Positions 11,566-21,963 of a DNA stretch of 34,162 nucleotides are shown here, piece by piece (the stretch's first letter is position 1; each line of letters opens with the position of its first letter). The stretch spans positions 1 to 34,162 of the forward strand of contig LVLI01000485.1 in the NCBI GenBank assembly GCA_001687465.1, in the 5' to 3' direction. The translations under genes and the position numbers were made by a program. Source of the stretch: Halocafeteria seosinensis (taxonomy: Eukaryota > Sar > Bigyra > Bicosoecida). Below the pieces are notes generated by a model. It worked only from the letters and a program-made list of their open reading frames with translations, was not told where the DNA came from and did no database searches.

Positions 11566-12126
11566 GTCAGGCTGATCAGTATCAGTGAGTCGTCATCCAT
11601 GCTATCGTATCCAGTATTCCATTTGGTATTCAACTTAGAGAGTGCAAACGCAGAAGACGAAACTGAGTAAGATATTTGTTTGCCGGGCACTTTGATCCCC
11701 ATCTGTTAGCGACTTGGATTGCGCGATGTCGTTTATGGAACTGGAAGCACCACAAGCGTCGTCACTGTACGACAACACTGTAGTGTTCGATGTAAGTCGA
11801 AATACCAAAATGTTGATCACCCCGATAAACTCTCTAGGGGAGTAATTTTAGAGACTTTTCCCGATAACCACATGAATATACCTCCTTCCTACCACAACAT
11901 TCGATCCGATTTGTCATTATCTAAACATTTCTCGATTCTTTGCCATGCTTTTGCTGTTGTGCATCCTTTCCCTCGTCCTCACAAGTCACATTCCTTTGTT
12001 CATCCAGTACGATGCATGTGGGATATATAGGTTGATATGCGCATTAATACAGCATATCTTTGTCTCCTCCCTTACTGTGTGTTTTTCTATTTGTGTTTCT
12101 GTGTGCGTCGTATCCTCCAGGCCACC

Positions 12127-12719
12127 ATGACGGATGCTGCTGAGTCTCAGGCCATTGTCTTTGATGACATATTCACGGCCACACAGCTCAATCCAGAGGG
12201 CAAATACTTTGACAAAGGTACGTCATTCCCACTCCCATGTCCTAGCTGTCTGTCTATCTATCGAATGATTGAGGAGTATGGGTGCAGTGAATCGTGTTGT
12301 GGGCAAAGGAGAGACGTTTGAGGCTGATTTGACACTCGATATAGCCTCGGAAATCTACCCCATACGTGAGGGCGATAAGTTTACCATGGCCCTGGCGAGC
12401 ACACTGAGGCTAGATGGACAGCCTGATGACGGCACATACGACCAGAGTGGCGTGTCGTCCCTGCTGGATAAATACGAGTATGGCATGTCCGGCAAAGTAT
12501 TTCGATACGAATACAGTGGACAAGATAAGGTGTATGTGCATACTCGTGTTTCGGTATTGGCTTGTACAAAGGTACTAAACCTGTTTCCGTCTTTGCAGAT
12601 CCATCATTGCTTCCTTTGGAGGGTTGTTAATGCTCTTACAAGGCGACCAGAGACATTTATCGGGGATTGACTTGGACCAAAGACTCTACTGCCTCATCAG
12701 GAAAACTTCCAAGATGTAG
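12127..12719 (+). CDS. RPB8: RNA polymerases I/II/III subunit RPB8 (ABC3)
   Basis: RPB8 is a small OB-fold subunit shared by the three nuclear RNA polymerases. Three exons (12127-12217, 12288-12531, 12599-12719) with introns of 70 and 67 bp (GTACGT and GTATGT donors) encode 151 aa, the normal size. The second donor must be the internal GTATGT at 12532 (phase 2), because only this restores the frame into [16 protein letters not shown]. Other landmarks are [50 protein letters not shown] and the C-terminal [11 protein letters not shown]. The start codon has an excellent context (GCCACCATGA), preceded by a pyrimidine-rich leader. It converges on the serine carboxypeptidase gene, whose stop lies 422 bp downstream. 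Confidence 0.95.
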
Positions 12720-13141
12720 ACAAGAATAGAGACAAATCAAAGGCTTGTGAATGGAAGGAAACTTTCGTAATTTGTATTGCATGTGCATGGTGCACGATGG
12801 AGCAAGAAAAAAAACTGATGCCTGAAGGAAACGGGTTGTGACACCACGTTCTCTACCCACAAGCGAGCGATGGAAGGGGGGAAACGGGAGAAATCGTGGG
12901 AAATACCCGATACTAGTACTACCGAACCAAGGTTCCATTTGTGTTATGCATGTGTGCGTTTGCAAGCATTGATACTCGTTGATAATACCTCACCCCTGGG
13001 AGATAGAAATAACGCGTAGCGAGGCTTGAGGGCTAGAAAACCAAGCAGGAATTACTGTATGTGATGCATCGTGCACGTGCAGCAATACACAATTGAAACG
13101 ACGCTATACGAACCAAACGCCTTGATCAACCATAGCCTAGT

Positions 13142-14727
13142 CTAGTTAGCTTGTCCTGTCACGCGCTTCATCATTTGCAATGCCATAGGTCCATTGTCCT
13201 TCGGTACCCTGCCAGGTGAAAGTTAGTTATGCAATACAAGTATGTGAGTGACATGAAAAAAAGACATGGTACTTACATATGCCCAGCGCGCATGATGTAG
13301 TAAAAGTGAAGGGTTTCGTAATTCTTGTAAAATGCACCAGTATTGGACCCTTCAGTCGGGGCGTATACCGGTGTTTTCTTCGCGGTGTTGAACGATTTCA
13401 TCCCATCCCACGTGAGTTTGGACATCCATTGTTCGGTCCCAGGAGTGCAGCAAATCAAGTCCAGTTGTCCGTTGTAAATAGTGACACTAATGCGCCCGTC
13501 TTTAAGGAGAGCATCTACAGAATTATTTCCAGTGCTAACCGGTTTCATGAAATCGGTGGACAGATGAGAAAAAACCTGAGAGCTTTGCCCACCCCAGGTC
13601 ACCGAGGATGGGATGATACCTAGCTTCTTCCTAATTGGCCCATTCATTAACTGACTCAGTGATTGAGCATGATAGTTGCCGAGGTGCTTCATGATGCGAC
13701 TGCGGGCAGTATATCCCAATTTTGGCGAGAAGGAAGGAGTCTTGAGCGTCCTGGCTACTGCTGCTTCATCATCATCCGTGTTGTGCTCCAGTACGTTGTA
13801 AAAGCTGAGATTGTCCGTAAACCATTCTAGCTGGCTCTCCGTTTCTCCCCACAGATTTGTTGCCTCCTCCCAATTGCCCTCGTTGACCGCATTGGCGCAG
13901 TCATTAGCAGTCTTCGTTAACTGCTTGCCCTGATTGGAGTCAATTTGGGAGTTCGCGTAAATGAACGGAGTCCACGTTTGCACATAGTCAATGCCGTCAA
14001 TCCAGGAATCCCCAAGAGCGACACCCTTAAAGTTGGCTTTGAATGATCCCTGATCTATCGCCCTTAAAAGCGTATTGGCGAGCCCTGTGGTCATTTTACC
14101 ACCATAGGATTCGGAAAACACATAGAAAGGTGTCTGGGAAGACACAAACACTGAGTGCTTTTGGAAAAACGCATTCAACATCGTGAGCAAGTCTTCCGCG
14201 ATTTGCTCATTATTCGTCGTAAATTTGGAAGAATCATCCACTGCGAACGGTAAAACAGGACCCATGGTAATTCTGTAATTGCGGGCATGTAGAGGACTGG
14301 ATGGCGTCCACTCACCATAAGAATACCCCGTTCCAACGGGGTTATCCACAAAGAGTACATTCGCTGCCTGGACCCATGTCGTGTTGCGCGGGTTCAAATT
14401 AGCGTCCAAAGGGCCTATCTCTAAGAAGTTCCCGAAACCTGTGCTAGAGCCTCCAGGGCCTCCTTGGAGCCACATAACTAAGGGAGCATTGTCGGCGCGG
14501 CCTCCCTTTCCAGCCGCTTCGGCGGATTGATTCGCTCCATACAGCCACCAGAACATATGAGCTCCGTCTCGTACGGTCACATAGTCCCAGTCTTCATCGG
14601 GAACGGGATCTCTCGTTGCCCGATGCTCAGAACGAAGCCCTACATAGGAGGATGTTCCGTGGACCTGGTGCGACACGGCCAGCAAGCCGAGAGCCATGCA
14701 TAATACACTCTGTTGGACTCTCATCAT
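13142..14727 (-). CDS. Secreted serine carboxypeptidase (S10 family, SCPEP1-like)
   Basis: This is an alpha/beta-hydrolase exopeptidase that removes C-terminal residues in lysosomes, vacuoles or outside the cell. Exons 14727-13277 and 13208-13142 are joined by a 68-bp intron (GTAAGT, phase 2) that splits the Met after the catalytic His; product 505 aa. A signal peptide covers about residues 1-24 (hydrophobic LCMALGLLAV, then SHQVHG). Active-site features are the oxyanion loop LQGGPGGSS, Ser207 in FSESYGG, Asp423 in NGQLDLICC and His483 in RAGHM. The DGAHMFWWLYGA segment is typical of the retinoid-inducible carboxypeptidase branch. I took the first ATG of a double Met; the frame is open further upstream but without an ATG. 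The gene looks intact. Confidence 0.94.
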
Positions 14728-15315
14728 CTCTCGTTTTCTTCTCGGATCAGTTGAAAGAAAGAAAGTAAGACTAACAATGGACACTATAACAATGTAATAT
14801 GCCAGCGGTAGCTCATACACATGCGAAGAGAATCCGTGCGGATCCCGGGATCCCGAGCGACATTCAACTTAAGCTTCAGGAAGATGGTGAATGACCACGC
14901 CTTGCTGGAGTTGATGATATTGTTGTATACTCAAGATAACTACACTTTGTGCTCAGTGAATTCCCTTCATTACCATGTCTGGAGGTTGACGTGGTCCACT
15001 TCGGTGTTAAATCAGTGTCTGTCTGCGTATCATACGATATGATATGATACTAGGTACAAATCAATAATTTGACCACCAGAAAATCATGCATGTAGACCAA
15101 CCACGGCGCACTGTAGAGTGCACATACACATACGAAAATTAGTAGTAGGGTCAGTCGAACACAGGTCGAATTGGTTTCTCTGAAATTCTATTGCGGAGTA
15201 CTGTACTGTATCGAACGAAGCCAAAAAAAATGGAAGCAAACTTGGTTCTAAATACAGTTGAACCAGGACGTTCATTTGATTTACTGTTGGTGAATCGTTT
15301 TACGCTTCTGCATCT
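14728..15315. other. Intergenic stretch upstream of the carboxypeptidase gene
   Basis: I see no gene. It should contain the promoter of the minus-strand carboxypeptidase. Minor features are a GATCCCGGGATC palindrome (about 14849-14862) and a GTACTGTACTGTA run (15198-15210). Confidence 0.4.
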
Positions 15316-15930
15316 TCCATTATCTTCGGCTCTCAAAACCGCAGAACCTTGAACTTAGACTATCATGGTACTCGGTGCAACTGGCCAACAAGGTGATGGC
15401 CTTGTTCAAGCTATACTTGGTGACCTTACTTGTTCATTTCGTGTACGTGCTGCTACTCGGGGTGTCACTTCGGCAAAAGCTCAGGAGCTAGTAACAAAGG
15501 AGGCGGAAGTACAGTGTAGTGGTAGTTCAAGCGGATGTCGGTGACTATGAAAGTACTCGAGAACGAATCTTGAGAGACACTAACGGAATCTCTCGATAAC
15601 CCTTCCTTTGGGAGGCGCCAGACTTCCGATGATTTCTTTAATTGATATCGGGAAATGCGCTCATGGTCTACTAAGCGAAGGTGAACATGTAATCAGGACA
15701 ACGGTTGGAGTAGCCGGTGTCCACTTAGCTGGAAAGGACATGGCTTCAATTATCTCGAAGGCATGCTCCGAAGCCATCTCGTATAATTGCGTGAGAGCTG
15801 ATCAGTATAGCAAATTCGGATTTCCAAGAGTATAAGATAAATGTAGACATTGCCAACATGCTCCGTTTAAAGAATGAATTCAACGAGTACTACTGTCCAT
15901 CCCACTCTTACTAAAAGATGTTTAGCTGAA
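15316..15930 (+). pseudogene. NmrA-like NAD(P)-binding protein remnant, copy 1 (N- and C-terminal parts)
   Basis: NmrA/NMRAL1-like proteins are NAD(P)H-sensing members of the atypical short-chain dehydrogenase fold. An ATG at 15364 opens the Rossmann start (VLGATGQQGDGLVQAIL, glycine motif GATGQQG), followed by VRAATRGVTSAKAQEL. The frame is lost at about 15507-15520, where an insertion of about 13 bp lies before the QADVGDYES segment. The middle third of the protein is missing. From about 15600 the C-terminal part resumes (LPMISLIDIGKCAHGLL, then VGVAGVHLAGKDMASIISKA and FGFPRV), with a further frame change into LKNEFNEYYC near 15875-15895. It is broken by frameshifts and an internal deletion. 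The 5' part is closely similar to 21089-21340. Confidence 0.8.
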
Positions 15931-17013
15931 TGTGGTTTGCAACATGCCTCTAGATTCGTATGGTGAACAATGTTTGACTGGAATGGGAATACGCCTGAAA
16001 TCACACATGGGAACAGTATCGATGCAAACTCGGGTGACACGAAAGGATATGTATGCTAATGACCTCAACAGTCCGGTGTGCACGTATACGGTGGAACATG
16101 ATACGGCTTGGGCACTGTGGAAACATTTTGTTTTCAGATGTCCGCATACAAGAGTATATCAAATAGTAAAGAGGCAAGTGAGTAAAATAAATGCAAATAT
16201 CAAAAACGATATCAGATTACGGACGAATAAACGTATTCGGATAAAGAGATCATGAATAAATGACTTGCTAAGAAGGACAACCCACATAAGAAGTGGACTT
16301 GCAAGTTCTGTTCTGTGACAAGAGCCACATTGGATACACCCGCAGTGCCGCACCTACAATACTGAATCAGAAAGGACAGAGAAGGAAGGCAGTGATAGCA
16401 GTGTACCTGCTAAAGCAACAAAACCCAAACAATTATAAGAAATGGAAGCAAGACATTGGATTTGCGGGTATCCGCGTGTGCATCCGCAAATATACAACAT
16501 GATTGTTACAATATTGAGACAGTGGTTTTCGGATGAAATGGTGACCGAAGAGAATTTCTACATTGCGGAACTTGAGCCAACTGTTATTGGGCCGTCTTTC
16601 TGGATGAAACCGACACCAGCAGCTGCTCTTGAGAGTGGGCGTGGATTTGGTGCAGTAGCATGGAAGCTGTTATTTGCAAGACATTGTGGAAATGTTGGTG
16701 GAACGAGCTAATAGTCAATGGGAAAAGCTGTGAACATATAACAAGGCTACCAGAAGAAGTGATTGTGTACTCAACCAAACTCAGAACTTCAGGATTTGCG
16801 AAAGTTGTGGTGGCAGGTTATGTTAAAGGTGCGGACTGAGAACCAAGTACGGGGGGGAGGCTAGGACTTTCTGCAAGCAATCCATGCAAATCCGGGTAGA
16901 AAATTTAGCTGGGAGACGAAAGCCGAAGATACTATAGGTAAACAATGCGGGAGAAGGTGACGAAGACATAGCTGCTGTCTCAAAGCACCAAACCTTTGAT
17001 AGGTTCACACTGG
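15931..17013. other. Region without a recognised gene
   Basis: Two plus-strand open stretches (15932-16255 and 16442-16711, the latter reading MVTEENFYIAELEPTVIGP) have no family I recognise and no good flanking signals. They may be remnants of a decayed gene or chance frames. The region is part of the same decay zone as the neighbouring pseudogenes. Confidence 0.3.
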
Positions 17014-17243
17014 TTAACAAGAAGTTGTACTCGTCCGCTCCAATTGCCCATTTTCGCAACTATGTGTCTCTTCATTGAATATTAACTGAATGTCTTGCCT
17101 CATTTTCCTCACGGCACGGTCATTATCGCCACTAGGTTCAACAGTGCTGAGGTCAAAAAACCCAGCTTGCACTTCCCCATTCTTATCGGTGTATATACCA
17201 ACGTGTCTTCGCGCGAAGTCCATGTGCACATATCCGGTCGCAG

Positions 17244-17265
17244 CAAAATGCTCTCAAAATGCTCT
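17244..17265. repeat. Perfect 11-bp tandem duplication causing a frameshift
   Basis: CAAAATGCTCT occurs twice head-to-tail (17244-17254 and 17255-17265). Eleven bases are not a multiple of three, so the minus-strand kinase frame is lost immediately before its catalytic loop. Kinase motifs are continuous in one frame before the duplication and in another after it. Confidence 0.9.
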
Positions 17266-18696
17266 ATCCTACGATTAATAGCATCCAATACAGTGGCGTT
17301 ATTCCAGTCTGAGACCGGCGCAAGATAAGGCATTAGCAGTGCCTCACTTCCAAATAAGGTCTTCACTTTCACATCTTTTCCAATATCTTCTTGCGTCACT
17401 TTCCATAGGGCGGCCTCGGCTAACAGGTCCACTCCTGGTTTGCCAAATTTTATTGCACAAAACATACCTTTTGTTTGCTGGTTCTGTCGTTCCGTGCGAC
17501 AGGCTAGCCAAGTGCGGCCTTCGAGGCCTCCTTTGAGGTCTAATAGCAGAAAATACGGCTCGCTGCCGAACGTCACACTTTGGCAGTGCCACTCCAATAC
17601 CTTAGGTATCTTGTTTACCCATCGAAGATTGCATTTCTCTACTGCTATAAATGTTCTGTTCTCCAGAGCATGAAATGCAGGCGGCGACTCCTTGGATGAA
17701 AGCATTTTCTTCAAACCGGACTCGACGAATCTCAAGAGCAACAACCCTTGGTCTTCGGTCAGATCATTATTAATCATATAAGGCGCAGTGCAATAATACA
17801 CGTTTCTAGAGGTGCCCAGCTGGTGTTGGCCCTCTACTTCCTCTCCTTTACTGGCTTGAAGAATTGTGGCGCTCTTTACAATATTTTTTCCAATATTCCT
17901 ATTAACGTACTTAGCCACGTGAGGCCAATAATGATCTTCAGGAGCCGGTGGATGGGCAACTGTACTCGGTAGTTCGCATTGCTCTTGCGCGGCTAGTGTG
18001 TGGGATGCATCCTCATCCAGCCAGAAAACTGCCCATTCTTCATACGTGCTAAGTATGCAAAACGGGGTAACGATTCCATATAAAGGCTTTAGTAGTTGCA
18101 GATAATCGTAGACTTGTCCGATGTTGCGCTTGTCCTCCAACGAGCTCTTATCGCCCTTTCGGATGGGTCTCTTCACCACGACAACACCAAAGGGATAGCG
18201 ATCGACATACACAACCCACATATCCGGTCTCAAATCATTTACTTGACTCTCTTGTACGAGATACACTTGATGGCTACGACACAGATCTGCTGATCTGAGG
18301 ACATCCAAAAGAAGATCACGCACTAAGCCTGCGATTGATGTTTCACCACCATGTTCTTGTAGCACTAATTTGCCTCCTTTTTCTATGGCTAATGAGCGGA
18401 GCCGGTACCCCCTTCCTCTGCCTAACGTAGAATTTTTCAGTAGCTTGAAGGTTCCTTCGGTTTTATCGGCAGGTTGATGGCTAGACTTTCCAACCTTCGA
18501 CGCGCTCCAGTTGGTCATCCTTGTCAACGGCGGGAGGCCTGAGAGAATATCAGGATCGAGAGCTGCGACACAACCGGACAATGACACAACAGTACGTTAC
18601 AAAACATGGAAACCCAATACAATAGGCAGCAGCATTGTGCCAACCTAAGTAGCCGCATCATTCTCCTAAAGAGATTTCTGCTTTTGCATTACCTAC

Positions 18697-18886
18697 CTAA
18701 GGCAGCGGAACTGGAACTGGCACCGCCGCCCCCTGCAAACAAAGAGCAAAACAAAACACGATAAGATAACAATATGGTTGGGAAAGAACAAAACCACAGA
18801 TGCATTGTCCACACAGGAACGTCTGCTATCGGTTCTGAGTGTCTCCTTACCTGGAGCAGCAGAGCTTGAAGCCGCACCGCCGCCTC
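18697..18886 (-). repeat. Tandemly duplicated 36-bp mini-exons with flanking intron
   Basis: Exons 18886-18851 and 18732-18697 are each exactly 36 nt and flanked by TTTGCAG acceptors and GTAAGG/GTAGGT donors. Both are phase 1 on both sides, and they encode GGGGAASSSAAP and GGGGASSSSAAL. The introns upstream of each exon also share an ordered TGCAAACA...AAGCAA...ACAAGA...AATAAAAC pattern on the plus strand, so the duplication unit included intron as well as exon. Confidence 0.8.
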
Positions 18887-19832
18887 CTGCAAACAACAAA
18901 GCAATACAAGACAAGACAACACTAAGGTGAAGGAAGAATAAAACCCCAGCAGCAAGAGTCAACGGTATAAACTACCGACCACCTACCTGAATGTGCCATA
19001 TTTTCATTGTAGGCGGCAGATGCAAGACGGACATGGCCATCCTCGTCGCTTATGTGTTTCTTGAAAATAAGCTTAGCTTTCTCTTCCGTAGCCAATGAAT
19101 CGTGTCCCCATTCATACCCAGCTTTTTTCAAAACCTCCAGCGTTTGTTGTTGTTCCGGCACTGGGACGTTGAACACAGGTAGCATTCGCTTCGTCCACTC
19201 GTAGAGGCCTGCGTTTGCAAGCATAAATACGCACTACAGTACTCTCTCTACTACCATGATCTCCTTACTCTCTCCCACATTATCCTTGCTAGCACTGCCA
19301 GGCATTGTGTCATCAGCCCCCTCTGAAGAGTGCCTTGCATCAGTCCCCGATTGTTCACTGCTGGAACGGTTTCCCCCAGACTGTGCCAGTTCCGCTTCAT
19401 ATTCTTGGTTTAACCGATTCCCCTCTCCCTCACGGATAGGCAAAGATGGTATCGCTGGTTCTCGTTTAGTGGTACTACTGGTGTAATTGGTTTCCAGTAC
19501 ACTTTTACTAGCGTTGGCCCTTCCTTTTTTCGGGCTGGAAGCCGAAGAGCTACTGGCTTTCCCCTCCAGGAAGAGCTCGCCCCGGCAGACGCCTGTTGTC
19601 CACAAGCCTTATTTTGTTGTCCCGAATGTGCAAGGCTACAACCTGTACCTTCTTTGCCTGTAGACGCTTGCTTGTTGTAAGGTGCCTTCTTGGACCTCTT
19701 TTGAGTAGTTTTCGTCCCCGATTCCCCTGAATGGGCTCTTTTCTGCGTCTGACGGTTCTCACTAGCTGTTTGTCTGATATTGGGGCGTCTTGTAGCGACC
19801 GTACTAGTATTAGAAGCCCCCTTCTTCGGCAT

Positions 19833-20533
19833 CGTCTCCTACAAACGGTGGTAATAAACTTTATCTACCAACCTTGTACAGCTGTTTGTATACACTTACG
19901 TACAGGTTACAGTAATACCTACTGTACATGTATTCCGAAACAACACACAGAAGGAACAGAAGCTACCAAAGGCAGCAAAATAACGTGCTCCTTTACAACC
20001 CTCGCACCATCAATGCCAGATAATAATAGACGTCATTCATTACATTGAATTGGAACTTGCAAGGAAGTAGGATGATTCCCGCCCGCACAGAAGAGCCCCT
20101 TAGAACCTTTTTTATAGTTTGGAAGTTCACAGTACTTCAAGTAGATGCTTGGGAAAAGAAGCGAGTTACGCATGGTGGAATACGTGAAGGCTACCCGGAT
20201 GCTATCTCCTACTTTTAGGCCGTGGAAAAATCCGTGCCGTGGGTGGATTCTGATGAGTCTGTTCCGACTACAGCATCACCGTGTGTGTACAGTACATATT
20301 ATGCGTAATACCGGCACAATGTAAGTGTAGTACAGTACATGTATTGCAGACTAGTAGGGTGCAGGTCCACCACGTACCAGCAGATATTCAAGTGGACGAT
20401 AGATGCAGACCGATGACATCAAATCATTGTCAGAGAGCCCAAATGCGCAGAGGTTACGTATTACAGTAGTGTTACGAGCTCGACCGATTATGGGAGACTA
20501 TGTCTCTCGAAACGGAACACTTCTGAATTACCA
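19833..20533. other. Intergenic stretch with recurrent GTAC-centred palindromes
   Basis: No gene was recognised. Several TACAGTAC, GTACTGTAC or TACATGTAT blocks occur (about 19906-19931, 20286-20297, 20328-20344). It probably includes the promoter of the minus-strand Crinkler-like locus. Confidence 0.4.
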
Positions 20534-21058
20534 CTAAACTTCACCTCGGTCATATTCATACTCTAACGCCCGCGAGATCTCCCCTTCATTTCCATTGAAA
20601 ACTCCGTACCGAAGTTTGATGGCCATCGTGGCACTGTTCCAATGATATACAACGGAGACAAGAAAAACAGGAAAATCTGTTTTCATCCCTCGATTCTTGT
20701 AGCTCATACGATATGCTGTTAGCGCCTGCTCCCAACCGTCTTCCAACAAGTTGTCACTCAAAGAGGAATCTACAGCTTCATAAGTAAACTGGAGTTCTTG
20801 GATTGCTTGTAGTGCTAATGTAAGTACGCTTCCTTCAAACGATTCAATATTAGTCAAAACATCCACTCGTCGACGATACCCATACTCAGGCCTTGTATAC
20901 TCCTCTGGGAGTATACGCACTTGTCCATGACGCCACTCATGTTGTTGCCGCATGATGAACTGGGTCTGGGCATCATACTCTCCTAAGTTTGCGAAATTAT
21001 AATAAACTGCCTCCATACATTTCTGCGTACCATGGATTATACGTATCAAATGCCTCAT
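20534..21058 (-). CDS. Hypothetical protein, 174 aa, possibly truncated
   Basis: I do not recognise this protein. It is a single open frame from an ATG at 21058 to a TAA, with balanced composition and no low-complexity runs, and it reads like real soluble-protein sequence. Tyr/Glu-rich stretches include ILPEEYTRPEYGYRRRVDV and a helical LTLALQAIQELQFTYEAV. There is no signal peptide or obvious membrane segment. Its 5' end lies only 31 bp from the start of the opposite-strand NmrA remnant. It may therefore be the 3' part of a gene whose upstream exons were displaced when that remnant arrived. The alternative is a lineage-specific short gene. Confidence 0.4.
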   Translation of the reverse strand: MRHLIRIIHGTQKCMEAVYYNFANLGEYDAQTQFIMRQQHEWRHGQVRILPEEYTRPEYGYRRRVDVLTNIESFEGSVLTLALQAIQELQFTYEAVDSSLSDNLLEDGWEQALTAYRMSYKNRGMKTDFPVFLVSVVYHWNSATMAIKLRYGVFNGNEGEISRALEYEYDRGEV

Positions 21059-21088
21059 ATAACTTTCCCGCTCAGAGACCGGTTACAT

Positions 21089-21650
21089 TTTCCATTATAC
21101 GCGGCTCTCAAAACCGCAGAACCTGGGACTTCAGTAGTTTGAGCACTGGACAGACTATTACCGTATTCGGTGCTACCGATCAACAAGGTGGTGGCCTTGT
21201 TCAAGCCATACTTGGTGACCCCACTAGTCTTTTCCATGTACGTGCCGTTACTCGGGATGTCACTTCGGCAAAAGCTCAGGAGATATTAACAAAAGGGGTG
21301 GAACTAGTTCAAGCGGATGACGGTGACTATGAAAGCCTTAGAAGGAGCCTATGGCGTTTTCTGTGTTACGTTCCGGAACCATACTTGGCCCGAGTAGGAG
21401 TTAAAGGAAGCTGAAAACATGGCGAAAGCGGCGGGTGAAAACCACGTGGCGCATGTTTCCTTGTCGACTCTGGAAGACGTTGGCAAAGGGGTTCCGCTGG
21501 AGGATCAAAGAATTCCTACAAGACACGGGAAGTATCACATTTGGATGTCAAAGGTGAGGCGAACAATTTTTTTTTTTTGTTGAAAATGACGTCCCTACGA
21601 CGTCTCTATTTACGTGCTTCTATTATGGGGCTTTGGTGGGGTCTTCCCGC
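21089..21650 (+). pseudogene. NmrA-like NAD(P)-binding protein remnant, copy 2 (N-terminal and middle parts)
   Basis: Same family as 15316-15930 and similar to it at nucleotide level over about 250 bp, including the shared non-coding lead-in GGCTCTCAAAACCGCAG. The Rossmann start is visible as TVFGATDQQGGGLVQAIL, followed by VRAVTRDVTSAKAQEIL and VQADDGDYESL. The frame then shifts near 21343, runs through GAYGVFCVTF to an in-frame TAG at about 21396-21398, and continues as ELKEAENMAKAAGENHV and STLEDVGKGVPLEDQRIPT. A second shift near 21535 leads into DVKGEANNFF, a T run (about 21569-21580) and VPTTSLFTCFYYG. The C-terminal third is absent, replaced by a retrotransposon fragment. At least three lesions make this a clear pseudogene. 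Confidence 0.85.
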
Positions 21651-21963
21651 TGTCTTGGCTATTCTGTCTCCGCGAGCGGGTGCGGGCACCGTGCGGCACT
21701 GTCACATCGACATAAAGTGTGTTCGTTGGACTTTTGGCTACCAAGTCCATTACTGGCCTCGCTTCTCCTTCGTTTCGCGGGTCTACGAGGCCTTCTTGCT
21801 CCACTGGCATTTGACTCATGCGGATATACTTTTCCAGTTTCCCTGCTATCCTGTCATGACGGCGGATCCTTTGCGTGACATCCCCTTCTTTGCCGCACCC
21901 CAGTGCGTGCGTCAATCGGCAGCTGCATTCACTGGATGGTAAACAGGTTAGTTCGAGGGAGTC
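21610..21963 (-). mobile_element. LINE-type retrotransposon 3' fragment (zinc knuckle + endonuclease-like end)
   Basis: The minus strand is open from 21963 to 21610. It shows a cysteine/histidine knuckle (CSCRLTHALGC), then RRHDRIAGKLEKYI and, after a short gap, PVMDLVAK and LYVDVTVPHG. This order (C-x-C..H..C, RHD/RHN, then D and VDVTV) is what follows the reverse transcriptase in LINE ORF2 proteins that carry a restriction-like endonuclease. No reverse transcriptase domain is present upstream, so it is a short decayed fragment. It abuts the truncated end of NmrA copy 2. The match is by motif pattern only and therefore moderate. Confidence 0.5.

Larger units (their letters stand above)
10606..12126. 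other. 1.5-kb intergenic region with a diverged duplication
   Basis: No gene was recognised. The region holds the TACAGTACTGTAC/TACATGTACATGTAT block (11045-11076), two diverged copies of a 130-200 bp segment (about 11085-11290 and 11385-11565), and a pyrimidine-rich tract (about 12040-12120) leading into RPB8. Open frames here overlap the duplicated segments and show no family similarity. Confidence 0.45.
17014..19832 (-). pseudogene. Crinkler-like PD-(D/E)XK nuclease-kinase gene, frameshifted
   Basis: I recognise the C-terminal REase-kinase architecture of Crinkler (CRN)-type proteins. Proposed exons: 19832-19649, 19592-19269, 19208-18987, 18886-18851, 18732-18697 and 18562 onward. All proposed introns (56, 60, 100, 118, 134 bp) are phase 1. 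The first intron is weakest (GTACAG donor, no pyrimidine tract; a 1-bp frameshift is the alternative). The second removes an in-frame TAG at 19236-19234. Order: basic Ser/Lys-rich N-terminus; unknown LYEWTKRMLPVF region; two Gly/Ser mini-exons; nuclease-like part (LRPDMWVV, VVVVKRP, GQVYDYL); kinase part (DLKGGLEGRTWLA, MFCAIKFGK). An 11-bp tandem duplication at 17244-17265 shifts the frame, so reading stops at 17109. The kinase loop HMDFARRHVG and FFDLSTV lie in another frame, ending at 17014. The usual acidic residue before the nuclease Lys is Val. A shorter gene starting at ATG 19224 is possible. Confidence 0.75.
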
